A DNA stretch of 21,893 bases from Sphaeroforma arctica JP610 (lineage: Eukaryota; Opisthokonta; Ichthyosporea; Ichthyophonida). Under the pieces are notes generated by a model. That model was not told where the DNA came from, made no database searches, and saw only the letters and a list, made by a program, of their open reading frames with translations. Below are positions 10,101 through 15,167 of the stretch, piece after piece. Positions within the stretch are counted from its first letter, which is position 1, and every line of letters starts with the position of its first letter. The stretch covers positions 2,328-24,220 of the forward strand of contig NW_014039875.1 of NCBI RefSeq assembly GCF_001186125.1. Direction: 5' to 3'. The position numbers were made by a program, and so were the translations under genes.

Positions 10101-13100
10101 TTTGATATTGTATAAATATGCTCAATGTTGCTTACCTATAGCAATTATTGTGAGTTTGTACAGAAGTCTACGTTTCTGACTTGGGTCATTCCAGTACCTA
10201 CACAATACCGAATACGGAAGCAGTTGGAAGCAGGTAAATTGCATATGATTGAGCATATATCAACCCTTGGTGGTGAACGTTCTAGGGTTTTCAGGTTCTC
10301 ACAACCGCTTCTATGAATAGTATATACTTATTCCTCGATGATGGGTAGGCAGACTGTTTGGCTAATCAAACCAATCTCGAACATAAACGTGTATACATCC
10401 ATGTATTTATAAGGCATCAATGTGTCGTATAGTACATCATCCCTTTTCTGTATTGTTGTCATATATTACACTACACACATCCCGTCACAGCATATACCTG
10501 GTACTGAACGACGGCCATGTGGATTACCTCGAGGACGTGTTGGAGATGTTGACGTCGTGTCTATTCCACCGACAAGAGATTTCCAGTGATGTGTGGGCAC
10601 TCTTCCCCGCACTTTATGAGGTATTTCTATTGTAGACCCGATCATTCTGATCATGCATCAGAACCTCAGAACCTAGACATGCAAATATATATATATATAC
10701 ATGTATATGTATTCACATATGCATTCACGTATACACTCACATATGCATTCTTATTTCCATGTATAACGTATGTGTATTTATATATGCACTCAGTGGTCTA
10801 TTCAATACGTGTGTAATATTGTCCACTCTATACATATGTGCTTCGCGTCTGGATAGAAATCTATTTCCACATATTCATATCTATATCTGCATTTATATAC
10901 ACATATACGTATACATACATACACACACATATATATGTATATATAATTATATATATATATGTGTGTGTGTGTCTGTGTGTACTATATCTCATTCCTACTA
11001 TACCCAACCCCATCCTCATCTCGTCCACCTCCCCCCTCTCCTTCCCCTGCCAGATCTTCACCACAGACGCCTTCGATTACTTCAATGAGATGATGCCCGT
11101 CATAGACCAGTGCCTGTCGAATGGCTCTGCCACATTCTTTGATAACGCCGACTATCTCTCCGCGGTTTACAACATGTGTACAGCTGTTATGGCGAACGAA
11201 GACGCGGGAGAGGAGATGCACATGCGTGCTGCCATGTTGTGTGGCTCTGTATTTACTAATCTGCGCGGCGACAAGTTCCCAAGTATGTCTTGTGCCGTGT
11301 GTTACTATAAGATGGTCGTGTGTGGGTCATGCCCTGTAGGGGTCTGGGCTGTGTTACGTTACGTTACGTTACGTTACGTTACGTTACGTTACGTCCGTAT
11401 TCCCATTGCAATGACTCGTTCCACGTCCGTTTTACTGTGTACCAGTGAGTGCTATGTATGCTACATATTATACACCTCCTTTCCCTTACTAACCACATTG
11501 CTCCCGCTGCCATGGATACCGTGTGTAGGTGACAGCGGTTTACAGCTGCCCGAAGAAGCACACAAACAGTTCCTGCTGTTGCTGCTCAAGCGATTGAACC
11601 AGCCCATGGAGACCATGCAGCTGAAGGTGTCACTACTCATGGCGGTATGTGATCGTTTGTGTATGTTGTTGATGTACAGAGATAGTATCGTGGTTTTGGT
11701 TGTACCTATGTTTGTGTACGTTGTGCGTATGTTGTTGATGTATAGATATAGTATGGTTGCATTGGTTGTACCTATGTTTGTGTATGTTCTTTGTATGTTG
11801 TTGATCTACAGATATAGTCTTGTGGCATTGGTTGTACCTATGTTGTGTGTATGGTGTTGATGTACCGATATAGTATCGTGGCATTGGTTGTACCTATGTT
11901 TGTGTACGTTGTTGATGTATAGATATAGTATCATGGTATTGGTTGTACCTATGTTTGTGTATGTATAGATATAGTATCGTTTCATTGGTTGTACCTATGT
12001 TTGTGTATGTTGTTGATGTATAGATATAGTATCATGGTATTGGTTGTACCTATGTTTGTGTATGCCGTGTGTATGTATAAATATAGTATCGTTTCATTGG
12101 TTGTACCTATGCTTGTGCGTGCTTCTTGTATGTTGTTGCTACCTGTTTTGGTTATACTTTACGTTCGCTAGGAACGGCTATAGATTTATAACAAACCACA
12201 CCAGTGCACGTCTGCTGCTTCCTTAGCGGTTCGTAATACCAAACGTCTATTGCCAACCGATACAGAGTCAGCCAAACCAATGATACAGGCTCGCGCATAA
12301 TTGAATATCTACCTTTAATCAGGGCAAAGTGGTACTGAACATATCGGTTTGTACTGAACATCTACTACCCACCCACTGGTTATATCCACTGCGGTGCCAC
12401 TCTTTACGGTTGAGGGCATGGAGCTTATACTGACTGACTACATATCTACCATTCAATATGTGTAAGTATTCTATATCTACATACCTATCATCCTAACAGA
12501 TCATCCTACACCCTCCATCCCCCCAGTTGGCCGAGGGCATCTTCTCCAACGCCGCCGTGTCCCTGGCCGTCTTCGAAGGCATTCAGCCCAGCCAGACAGA
12601 CTATGTGTTCAGCATGCTGTGCTCACACCTGGAGAAGTTTACGCGTGTACATGACCTACAGTTGCTGATTGGTTTGTTCTGTGAGCTGCTGTGTCTGAGT
12701 GAAGAGGCTCTGCCTATGGTGTTGCGGCAGAAGTACGGGCCGGTGACTATGATGCAGATTGTCGCCACGTGCTTCCAGAAGATCCCGGAGGCAGAGAAGC
12801 GTATGTATATGTGTGTGTTTGTGTATAGATGTGTGCGGGAGTGGTCAAGCATTGGTGTAATAGCAGAATGTTAGCAGCCGAATCTATAGACTATACTATA
12901 CTGTTCCCCCCCCCCACACACTCACTCACTCACACGCTACTGTCTATTACCACCTATAGCCTGTCTGTTACACCTGCCTTCTCTCCCTTAGCGTATATAA
13001 AACGCAGGGGTTGTTAAAAAGGTGTTGGGGTACAGCCACAGGATCCATGTGTGGGGGGGGGGGTTGCCCTGGTAGTGTGTGGCGTACTTCTGGGCCAAGA

Positions 13101-15167
13101 GAAACGTGCCGGTGAATCATACCACATACCAGCGTCAATGAAACATACGCATGTATTTATCAGCCTTTCATCAGTACACAATACGGTAAACTAGCACGAG
13201 GAGTGGTACGAGGGAGAAATAGAACCACTGGATGAAGGGCATGTATGCCCCCCTTATTTCTCATATGTGTGCCCTTATTTTCCCATATATGTTATTTTAA
13301 TAGGAAGAGAGAAGTACGAGGAGTTGTACCATGGCGAAGTGGAATCGGAAGACGAAGAAGAATTCAATGAGGCCGACGCGGCAGCCATTGAGGCGCAAAT
13401 CGGTGACGAAGTGGACGACGACGACGACTTCGAAGACGAGGAGGGTGATGCATACCTTAGAAGATTGGAGAAGGTACGAATATATAGTTCTATATATATA
13501 TATATGATGAGTGCGTGTCCGCTTTTACTTTTTATTATGGTATTCTTGTCCACGTCTCAGTGTGCAATACGGACAGCATGCGCATTTCAACCCTTCCCGT
13601 CCACCCAGATTTCATTACCTTCCTCTAGCTTACTTACCTACTGACCTACTATCTCTACCCGGTGTTCTATTTTTAGATGGCCCAATATAGAGGCGAAGAC
13701 GGTGAAGACGGGCTGGATGATGATCTATTTGATGAGGATGATCTATGCGCTGATAACATTATTGATAACATGGACCCCTACGTGCTGCTCAGCGATACGA
13801 TACACGGCAAGCGACCGTTCAAGGGCGGCAACCCTACACAACCTGGTATGCATGCGGATATACCTTTGCTTGATGTGTACATATATGCAGATTTAATGTG
13901 TATATAAATATTGATTTAATGTGTATATAGAAATGGATTTAATATGTATATAGATATTGATTTAATGTGTATATAGAAATGGATTTAATGTGTATATAGA
14001 TATGGATTTAATGTGTATATAGATGTGGATTTAATGGGCATATATATATGGATCAATGTGCATATAGATATGGATTTAGTGTGTTTATAGATAAAGATTT
14101 AATGTGCTTACAGGTATAGATTTGATGTGTATATAGATCTAGATTTAATGTGTATGAGTTTGTGGGTGCGTGGGTGGAACAGTTTGGTATACATGTGGAT
14201 ACATATATAAATTCTTGTGTGTGTGTGCGTGTAAAGTGTGTGTAGTGGTTTAGTACGCAAGTGGATGTATATCTGCATAGGTGTATGTTTGTCTGTGTGT
14301 GTAGACATACACGGCGTTGCAATAGCTGTGTCACGTGAGTGCACCTGTACATGGTTCGGGTCTCTGTGTGCGTGTGCGCTTGTGTTGAATGTACTATCAA
14401 TACGTAAACGTTGAGCTCTGGGGCTTCTTGTGCCTTAACGGCAAGGGGTTTATTTTGGGTTAATACAGTCGAGAGGTTAAAGTGGAAAATGTTAAACCCT
14501 AAAATGTTGTTTGTGCGAGTATCAGCAACTCTGGCTCTGACCTGAACCCCAACTAAACATCTGCATGGGTGTGCATGTAGTGTGTGTCGTATGTTTCTTG
14601 GGTTGTGTGCTGTAGGGCTGTGCTATATAGAGCGTGTTATTGCTGGCTGATTTCGTGATATACCTTCCCATTAATGCGTATATAGTATATATATATATAT
14701 ATGTACCAGGGCGCAGACAGTGAAAGTATTTATGTTTTCGTTTACAGTTGAGGTTATTTGCATATATAGAGTATAGGTGAATCGTGAATTCTGATGACCC
14801 CAATACAGTGATCGCAAACCTCCATGTGCTGTCAAGTACCTCTTCGCTATCTGTGTGCCTCACACGGAAACTGCGAAGGAATATCATCACGCATGGTCAT
14901 GTTATATCTTATCATATATATATATCTATATATAATCACCCATTGTTAATCATGTCATGGCTCCTAGTGCTAATTATGCCATCACATCACTCATTGGTTC
15001 ATCTATACACTCCTATAGGAATCGGATCGCCCGCACAAGTAGGTTACAGGACCCCTGAGGGCTTCAGAGCATTGCTGGAGGGTGTGCCCCAGGAAGTACA
15101 GCAGGTGCTTATGGGAGTGTGCCAAACTGCCGTAGAGCGACAGACCGGCGCCGCCCAGACTGCCTAG
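1060..15167 (+). CDS. IPO7: Importin-7/8-like nuclear import receptor, 18 exons
   Basis: Karyopherin-beta family transport receptor. Family members bind cargo (ribosomal proteins, histone H1 with importin beta, SMAD and other signalling proteins) in the cytoplasm, cross the nuclear pore, and release cargo when RanGTP binds their N-terminal HEAT repeats. The model joins 1060-1146, 2450-2670, 2978-3136, 3830-4052, 4355-4450, 5552-5764, 6510-6700, 6899-7223, 7484-7619, 8579-8751, 9821-9948, 10491-10620, 11054-11282, 11529-11644, 12527-12800, 13304-13473, 13677-13845 and 15019-15167. That gives 1062 residues, against about 1038 for human IPO7. Family landmarks seen in order are YLKNHLLGYW (exon 2), LNHDYPER (3), FYNAIHYTLP (4), DEELWQDDPQEYTREKFDV (7), RKDGALCMIG and GFMRARACWV (8), AFDYFNEMMPVI (13), and the acidic tract (16-17). 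Every intron is GT-AG and phases agree at all junctions. The C-terminus lacks the FNFGG-type tail I recall from vertebrate IPO7. Paralogue level (7 versus 8) cannot be decided. Confidence 0.93.
1147..2449 (+). other. Intron 1 (1303 nt)
   Basis: Runs from donor GTATGG to acceptor TTCTATTCAG, phase 0. It holds several (TA)n runs (about 1420-1440, 1495-1517, 1557-1575, 2265-2290, 2318-2331, 2362-2381) and TATG/TACA-rich stretches. Short open frames on both strands are products of these simple repeats. No second exon or RNA gene was recognised. Confidence 0.75.
2450..2670 (+). CDS. IPO7: Importin exon 2 (Ran-binding N-terminal HEAT region)
   Basis: Encodes about residues 30-103. PGFSVSLSQLL, VQKAVAVYLKNHLLGYW and the IRDNIVDII helix are the classic importin-beta N-terminal (IBN_N) signature, where RanGTP contacts the receptor. 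Acceptor TTCTATTCAG|CTATGC, donor ATTCA|GTAGGT, ending phase 2. Reading three bases further would meet TAG, which supports this donor. Confidence 0.92.
2671..2977 (+). other. Intron 2 (307 nt) with (TA)n and an exon 3 ghost
   Basis: The 5' half is TA/TG/CA dinucleotide repeat with short palindromes. The 3' half carries a decayed copy of the acceptor and head of exon 3 at 2811-2860. The true acceptor is TTCTCCACAG at 2968-2977. Confidence 0.85.
2811..2860 (+). repeat. Decayed copy of the exon 3 acceptor and head
   Basis: GCCTGTATCCTTCTCTGTAG followed by ACTGATTCCCGCTGTGGCC parallels the real GCCTGTTCCCTTCTCCACAG followed by AGTCATCCTGGCCGTAGCC, about 148 nt downstream. Similarity covers both polypyrimidine tract and exon. 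The ghost keeps an AG acceptor at 2829-2830. Translated in phase it reads LIPAVALVVS against VILAVAFGRI, then runs open to a stop at 2922. Confidence 0.75.
2978..3136 (+). CDS. IPO7: Importin exon 3
   Basis: Encodes VILAVAFGRILNHDYPER and continues to SKRYE, about residues 103-156. It aligns with the importin-7 segment TTCIHHIIKHDYPSRW through QLVKNYEYKK. Acceptor CTCCACAG, donor TACGA|GTATGC, phase 2 in and out. Its donor and last seven bases are the seed of the minisatellite that follows. Confidence 0.92.
3131..3460 (+). repeat. Minisatellite built from the exon 3 donor
   Basis: ACGA|GTATG occurs at 3133 (the real donor) and again at 3180, 3227, 3274, 3307, 3354, 3401, 3434 and 3448. Spacings are 47, 47, 47, 33, 47, 47, 33 and 14. 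The 47-bp unit is the last bases of exon 3, the donor, CGCTACGTTTATGTGACTG and TTTTGAGTATATGTTG. The 33-bp form lacks the CGCTACGTTTATG part. The order 47-47-47-33 then 47-47-33 suggests a second round of duplication. Confidence 0.9.
3137..3829 (+). other. Intron 3 (693 nt)
   Basis: Begins inside the donor-derived minisatellite. After it come two similar segments around 3476-3515 and 3560-3600 (TATGTTCTCTGCGGTAGC and TACGTTTTCTGCTGTAGC), then a short imperfect repeat of TATTCCTATTTTCATTGG near 3704-3778. The true acceptor is CTATACACAG at 3820-3829. No gene seen. Confidence 0.8.
3830..4052 (+). CDS. IPO7: Importin exon 4
   Basis: Encodes YKTANEREHFDSLIPDAF, then LEKALILKLVLKIFYNAIHY and TLPTQIQDQAMLTPWMTLIG, about residues 156-230. 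This matches the importin-7 stretch ending IFKIFYALVQYTLP. Acceptor CTATACACAG, donor GGACAG|GTACAT, phase 0 out. Confidence 0.93.
4053..4354 (+). other. Intron 4 (302 nt)
   Basis: Donor GTACAT, acceptor ATACTTCAG. It carries a CA/TA/TG tract centred on a perfect 22-bp palindrome at 4132-4153. The remainder is unstructured C/T/A-rich sequence. Confidence 0.8.
4132..4153. repeat. Perfect palindrome (AC)n(AT)n(GT)n
   Basis: ACACACAT...ATGTGTGT reads the same on both strands over 22 bases, centred at 4142/4143, within a longer dinucleotide tract. It could extrude as a hairpin in the transcript or DNA. It probably arose by slippage. Confidence 0.85.
4355..4450 (+). CDS. IPO7: Importin exon 5
   Basis: Thirty-two codons reading VVSTDVPEMEDP through KNPAWLAKKWACSIILE, about residues 231-262. 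It matches the importin-7 segment with WWKCKKWALHILARLF. Acceptor ATACTTCAG, donor TTAGAG|GTGTGA, phase 0 in and out. Confidence 0.92.
4581..4642 (+). repeat. Decayed copy of exon 6 head
   Basis: ACTCTCAGCCACAGCCACGA followed by GGAGCACGAGACATGCGCAG and AGATG parallels real exon 6 bases ACTGCCAGCCACAGCCAGAG, ACGAGCACAAGGCCTTTGCG and GAGATG (about 5569-5614). Small indels destroy the frame. It lies about 970 nt upstream of the true exon, with the acceptor array between them. Confidence 0.8.
4822..5551 (+). repeat. Minisatellite carrying ten decoy copies of the exon 6 acceptor
   Basis: The string TTTCAG|CTATTCACAA (or CTCAG variant) occurs with its exon-like base at 4911, 4972, 5036, 5101, 5158, 5224, 5290, 5356, 5421 and 5487, and then at the true exon 6 start, 5552. 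The period is mostly 65-66 bp (range 57-66). Each unit is ATATATCCTCATCCATGCCA, then ATGTACATTCACATC, a pyrimidine tract, the acceptor, the first 11-12 bases of exon 6, and usually GACTATAACTT. Partial units without an acceptor lead in from about 4822. Confidence 0.95.
5552..5764 (+). CDS. IPO7: Importin exon 6
   Basis: Encodes LFTRYGLPATARDEHKAFAE, then MFVKSYATPATEMALTLL and SSRVQQVCINIVTAGTSHGT up to TWK, about residues 263-333. It matches importin-7 [20 protein letters not shown] through QGVSHALTWK. The LFxRYG match fixes the start at the eleventh and last acceptor copy, because every upstream copy leads to a stop. Donor AAG|GTATAG, phase 0. Confidence 0.94.
5765..6509 (+). other. Intron 6 (745 nt)
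   Basis: Donor GTATAG, acceptor TTTTAACACAG. Holds the 87-bp tandem repeat (about 6016-6330) and then a plain AT-rich 180-nt tail. The open frame through the first half is an artefact of a repeat length divisible by three. Confidence 0.82.
6016..6330 (+). repeat. 87-bp tandem repeat, about 3.6 copies
   Basis: GTTGTATCT or a close variant starts at 6021, 6108, 6195 and 6282, exactly 87 bases apart. Each unit continues with GTGTGCCTGT, then ATATTCGTGTGAGATTAGAC and ACTATTCAAACGCTGGATAG. The last copy is partial and more diverged. Copies 1-3 are nearly identical, so the expansion is fairly recent. Confidence 0.93.
6510..6700 (+). CDS. IPO7: Importin exon 7
   Basis: Encodes VVKPHLETIVSDVIFPVLCH, then DEELWQDDPQEYTREKFDV and FVSPAVAAQNLLTEIATRR, about residues 334-397. 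The DEELWQ(D/E)DP(Q/Y)EY block is among the most conserved parts of the importin-7/8 family, so this exon gives the firmest identification. Acceptor AACACAG, donor AGACG|GTACGT, phase 2 out. Confidence 0.96.
6899..7223 (+). CDS. IPO7: Importin exon 8
   Basis: The longest exon, about residues 397-505. It carries LMPCLQFCNSILVEY, a family-variable QASQQAQSEALVEAMMQQ helix, then RRKDGALCMIGTLA and FSSSFGFMRARACWVMQYF. The last two match RKKDGALHMIGSLA and FSSELGYMRARACWVLHYF of human IPO7. Acceptor CCCCACAG, donor GAGGCC|GTAAGT, the most consensus-like donor in the gene. Confidence 0.96.
7334..7410 (+). repeat. Decayed copy of the exon 9 acceptor and head
   Basis: After an intact acceptor (CCACTTTTGTAG, AG at 7349-7350) the sequence ATGGTGATTGAGTGCATGGA and TAATGTCATCCG parallels real exon 9 GTGGTTATTGAGTGCATGGA and CAGTATCATCCG, 133 nt downstream. 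Similarity fades after about 45 nt. In phase it reads MVIECMDNVIRSLQN against VVIECMDSIIRCLHD. Confidence 0.88.
7484..7619 (+). CDS. IPO7: Importin exon 9
   Basis: Encodes VVIECMDSIIRCLHDPDLPV, then VMAGVGLKVMVEHPAAKER and IRPHLG, about residues 506-551. It matches the importin-7 helix pair around [20 protein letters not shown] and ITPFIRPVMQ. I chose this acceptor (CTTCTGCAG) over the ghost at 7350 because only this one keeps the downstream frame. Donor TTGG|GTAGGT, phase 1. Confidence 0.92.
7683..7830. repeat. G-rich stretch with duplicated TAGGGTTACCCAT motif
   Basis: TTTAGGGTTACCCATAAG and CCTAGGGTTACCCATGTAG lie about 46 nt apart, among many GGG and CCTGGG runs (for example GACCTGGGGAAGGGTCAGG). 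It resembles a small G-rich direct duplication with telomere-like TTAGGG fragments. There is no true telomeric array. Confidence 0.6.
8181..8255 (+). repeat. Decayed copy of the exon 10 acceptor and head
   Basis: CATTGG|GTCAAGTCTAGGACGAGC and TAATCAAACACACCACCGAG parallel the real CATTAG|GTCAAGTGTTAAACGAGC and TTATCAAACTCACCAACGAG, about 370 nt downstream. There are about seven mismatches in the first 38 exon bases. The upstream GCGTTGCC...TGTC...TCAT context is also shared. The ghost acceptor AG has become GG at 8207-8208, so it can no longer splice. Confidence 0.88.
8265..8470 (+). repeat. 36-bp tandem repeat, about 5 copies
   Basis: CATCGTCTATT recurs near 8332, 8369, 8405 and 8441. Each is preceded by a variant of ATTCACACTTGTTTTCATA, with a more degenerate first unit at about 8275-8310. 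The unit length is 36-37 bp. Confidence 0.85.
8579..8751 (+). CDS. IPO7: Importin exon 10
   Basis: Encodes GQVLNELIKLTNEAENDDVV, then VMEDLVAVYGTDLGDVSITL and SAQLAQTFINMVKSSSE, about residues 551-608. It matches importin-7 [20 protein letters not shown] and AVEMTQHLAMTFNQVI. Acceptor GTCATTAG, donor GTGAG|GTGTGT, phase 1 in and 0 out. Confidence 0.94.
9313..9388 (+). repeat. 29-bp tandem repeat, 2.6 copies
   Basis: TATTTTGAAC occurs at 9321, 9350 and 9379, exactly 29 bases apart. The unit is TATTTTGAACGAAGTGAA then YATTTGGATAT. The copies differ at one or two bases. Confidence 0.9.
9661..9710 (+). repeat. Decayed copy of the exon 11 acceptor and head
   Basis: TTCTTATGTAG|GATAATGGTGAAGCTG and TACTAAAAGCTACGACGATG parallel real GATTGTGCAG|GATAATGACGAAGACG and TGTATAAAGCCATGACCGCC, 149 nt downstream. 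The AG at 9670-9671 is intact. In phase the ghost reads DNGEAVLKATT against DNDEDVYKAMT. Confidence 0.78.
9821..9948 (+). CDS. IPO7: Importin exon 11
   Basis: Encodes DNDEDVYKAMTALGTLRAMM, then TIVAIYQEAPEMLVHIEKN and ILP, about residues 609-651. It matches importin-7 [20 protein letters not shown] and the following ITQQLEGICLQV helix. Acceptor GATTGTGCAG, donor CCATG|GTATGT, phase 2 out. Confidence 0.92.
9949..10490 (+). other. Intron 11 (542 nt)
   Basis: Holds a six-copy (CACT)n tract at about 9980-10003, then TA/GT repeats to about 10100 and ordinary sequence beyond. Acceptor CCCGTCACAG. I found no ghost of exon 12. Confidence 0.78.
10491..10620 (+). CDS. IPO7: Importin exon 12
   Basis: Encodes IYLVLNDGHVDYLEDVLEML, then TSCLFHRQEISSDVWALFPA and LYE, about residues 651-694. 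It matches importin-7 [20 protein letters not shown] and QQVSPQMWQLLPLVFE. Acceptor CGTCACAG, donor TATGAG|GTATTT, phase 0 out. Confidence 0.94.
10621..11053 (+). other. Intron 12 (433 nt)
   Basis: Mostly ATATAC/ACATAT dinucleotide sequence with a large palindrome at 10923-10970. It ends in an unusually long C/T tract before the acceptor CCCTGCCAG. The long open frame spanning this intron and exon 13 is intronic at its 5' part. Confidence 0.8.
10923..10970. repeat. 48-bp near-perfect palindrome (AC)n(AT)n(GT)n
   Basis: The arms of 24 bases centre on AATT at 10945-10948 and pair with one mismatch (G10937 against T10956). It is flanked by further CATACATACA and TGTGTCTGTG sequence. It could fold into a strong hairpin. 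Confidence 0.85.
11054..11282 (+). CDS. IPO7: Importin exon 13
   Basis: Encodes IFTTDAFDYFNEMMPVIDQC, then FFDNADYLSAVYNMCTAVMA and the helix EEMHMRAAMLCGSVFTNLRG, about residues 695-771. It matches importin-7 [20 protein letters not shown] and LSDTKYLEMIYSMCKKVL. Acceptor CCTGCCAG, donor CCCAA|GTATGT, phase 1 out. Confidence 0.95.
11354..11393 (+). repeat. (TTACG)8 microsatellite in intron 13
   Basis: Eight perfect TTACG units in the 246-nt intron 13 (11283-11528). The rest of that intron is unremarkable. Confidence 0.95.
11529..11644 (+). CDS. IPO7: Importin exon 14
   Basis: Encodes DSGLQLPEEAHKQFLLLLLK then RLNQPMETMQLKVSLLMA, about residues 771-809. It fits the importin-7 segment [20 protein letters not shown] and LRTMCLQVAIAAL. 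Acceptor TGTGTAG, donor GCG|GTATGT, phase 0 out. Confidence 0.92.
11645..12526 (+). other. Intron 14 (882 nt)
   Basis: The first 480 nt are an eight-copy minisatellite starting a few bases after the donor. The following 350 nt (about 12150-12500) is non-repetitive sequence in which I see no gene. Acceptor ATCCCCCCAG. Confidence 0.82.
11655..12125 (+). repeat. Intron 14 minisatellite, about 8 copies of 46-66 bp
   Basis: GGTTGTACCTATG occurs at about 11698, 11764, 11830, 11886, 11941, 11987, 12042 and 12099. The unit reads GTATGTTGTTGATGTATAGA, TATAGTATCRTGGYATT and GGTTGTACCTATGTTTGTGT. The stretch just after the donor (CATGGCGGTATGTGATCG then TTTGTGTATGTTG) resembles the CATGG...TTTGTGTATGTTG part of the unit, so the array may have grown from the donor region. 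Confidence 0.9.
12527..12800 (+). CDS. IPO7: Importin exon 15
   Basis: Encodes LAEGIFSNAAVSLAVFEGIQ, then QTDYVFSMLCSHLEKFTRVH, LLIGLFCELLCLSEEALPMV and MMQIVATCFQKIPEAEKR, about residues 810-901. It corresponds to the importin-7 C-terminal HEAT repeats with [20 protein letters not shown] and LGLCALIDM. Acceptor CCCCCCAG, donor AAGC|GTATGT, phase 1 out. Confidence 0.93.
12906..13063. repeat. Inverted C-run/G-run pair
   Basis: CCCCCCCCCCACACA at 12906-12920 is exactly complementary to TGTGTGGGGGGGGGG at 13048-13062, with a 127-nt loop. Both arms are homopolymer-based, so the pairing could be chance. Homopolymer length may also be uncertain in the assembly. Confidence 0.7.
13190..13246 (+). 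repeat. Decayed copy of exon 16 head
   Basis: GCACGAGGAGTGGTACGAGG then GAGAAATAGAACCACTGGAT parallels real exon 16 GTACGAGGAGTTGTACCATG then GCGAAGTGGAATCGGAAGAC, about 118 nt downstream, at roughly 70% identity. Translated in the matching frame the ghost reads HEEWYEGEIEPLDEG against YEELYHGEVESEDEE, so protein-level similarity survives. No intact acceptor is obvious. Confidence 0.68.
13304..13473 (+). CDS. IPO7: Importin exon 16 (acidic region, first half)
   Basis: Encodes REKYEELYHGEVESEDEEEF, AAAIEAQIGDEVDDDDDFED and EEGDAYLRRLEK, about residues 901-957. The run of Asp/Glu matches the acidic loop of importin-7/8 (HENDSDDDDEAEDDDETEEL then EYLEILAKQ), which in the family contributes to binding basic cargo. 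Acceptor TTTAATAG, donor GAGAAG|GTACGA, phase 0 out. Confidence 0.93.
13677..13845 (+). CDS. IPO7: Importin exon 17 (acidic region, second half)
   Basis: Encodes MAQYRGEDGEDGLDDDLFDE, then NIIDNMDPYVLLSDTIHGK, about residues 958-1014. It matches LAKQAGEDGDDEDWEEDD and PVDEYQIFKAIFQTI of importin-7. Acceptor CTATTTTTAG; intron 16 before it (13474-13676, 203 nt) is plain sequence with a short (TA)n. Donor CCTG|GTATGC, phase 1. The initial Met is internal, not a start. Confidence 0.92.
13846..15018 (+). other. Intron 17 (1173 nt)
   Basis: Starts with a 12-copy 23-bp minisatellite, followed by a GTGTGT-rich stretch (about 14155-14390). The remaining 600 nt is AT-rich non-coding sequence with a (TA)n at about 14685-14702. 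Acceptor CACTCCTATAG. No gene or ghost of exon 18 seen. Confidence 0.78.
13890..14160 (+). repeat. 23-bp minisatellite, 12 copies
   Basis: ATTTAAT or a one-base variant recurs at 13891, 13914, 13937, 13960, 13983, 14006, 14029, 14052, 14074, 14097, 14120 and 14143. Spacing is 23 bases throughout apart from one base of slip. The unit is GGATTTAATGTGTATATAGA plus about three bases. Outer copies are more diverged than inner ones. Confidence 0.95.
15019..15167 (+). CDS. IPO7: Importin exon 18 (C-terminus and stop)
   Basis: Encodes GIGSPAQVGYRTPEGFRALL, then EGVPQEVQQVLMGVCQTAVE and RQTGAAQTA before TAG at 15165-15167, about residues 1014-1062. It loosely matches importin-7 YQALTHGLNEEQRKQLQDIA then TLADQRRAAHE, but stops before any counterpart of the FNFGG tail. 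Acceptor CTCCTATAG, phase 1 in. Confidence 0.85.

Larger units (their letters stand above)
12801..13303 (+). other. Intron 15 (503 nt)
   Basis: Contains a C10-ACACA run (12906-12920), its reverse complement TGTGT-G11 (13048-13063), the exon 16 ghost (13190-13246) and a C/T/A-rich 3' end. Acceptor TATTTTAATAG. Confidence 0.8.

Noticed and set aside
10838-11053. N-terminal extension of the long open frame that includes exon 13
   Set aside because: This part is dinucleotide-repeat intron. Homology to importin begins exactly after the acceptor at 11053.
12395-12440. Possible ghost of exon 15 (GGTTGAGGGCATGG against TTGGCCGAGGGCATC)
   Set aside because: Only about ten bases match and the flanks do not, so it is too weak to count.
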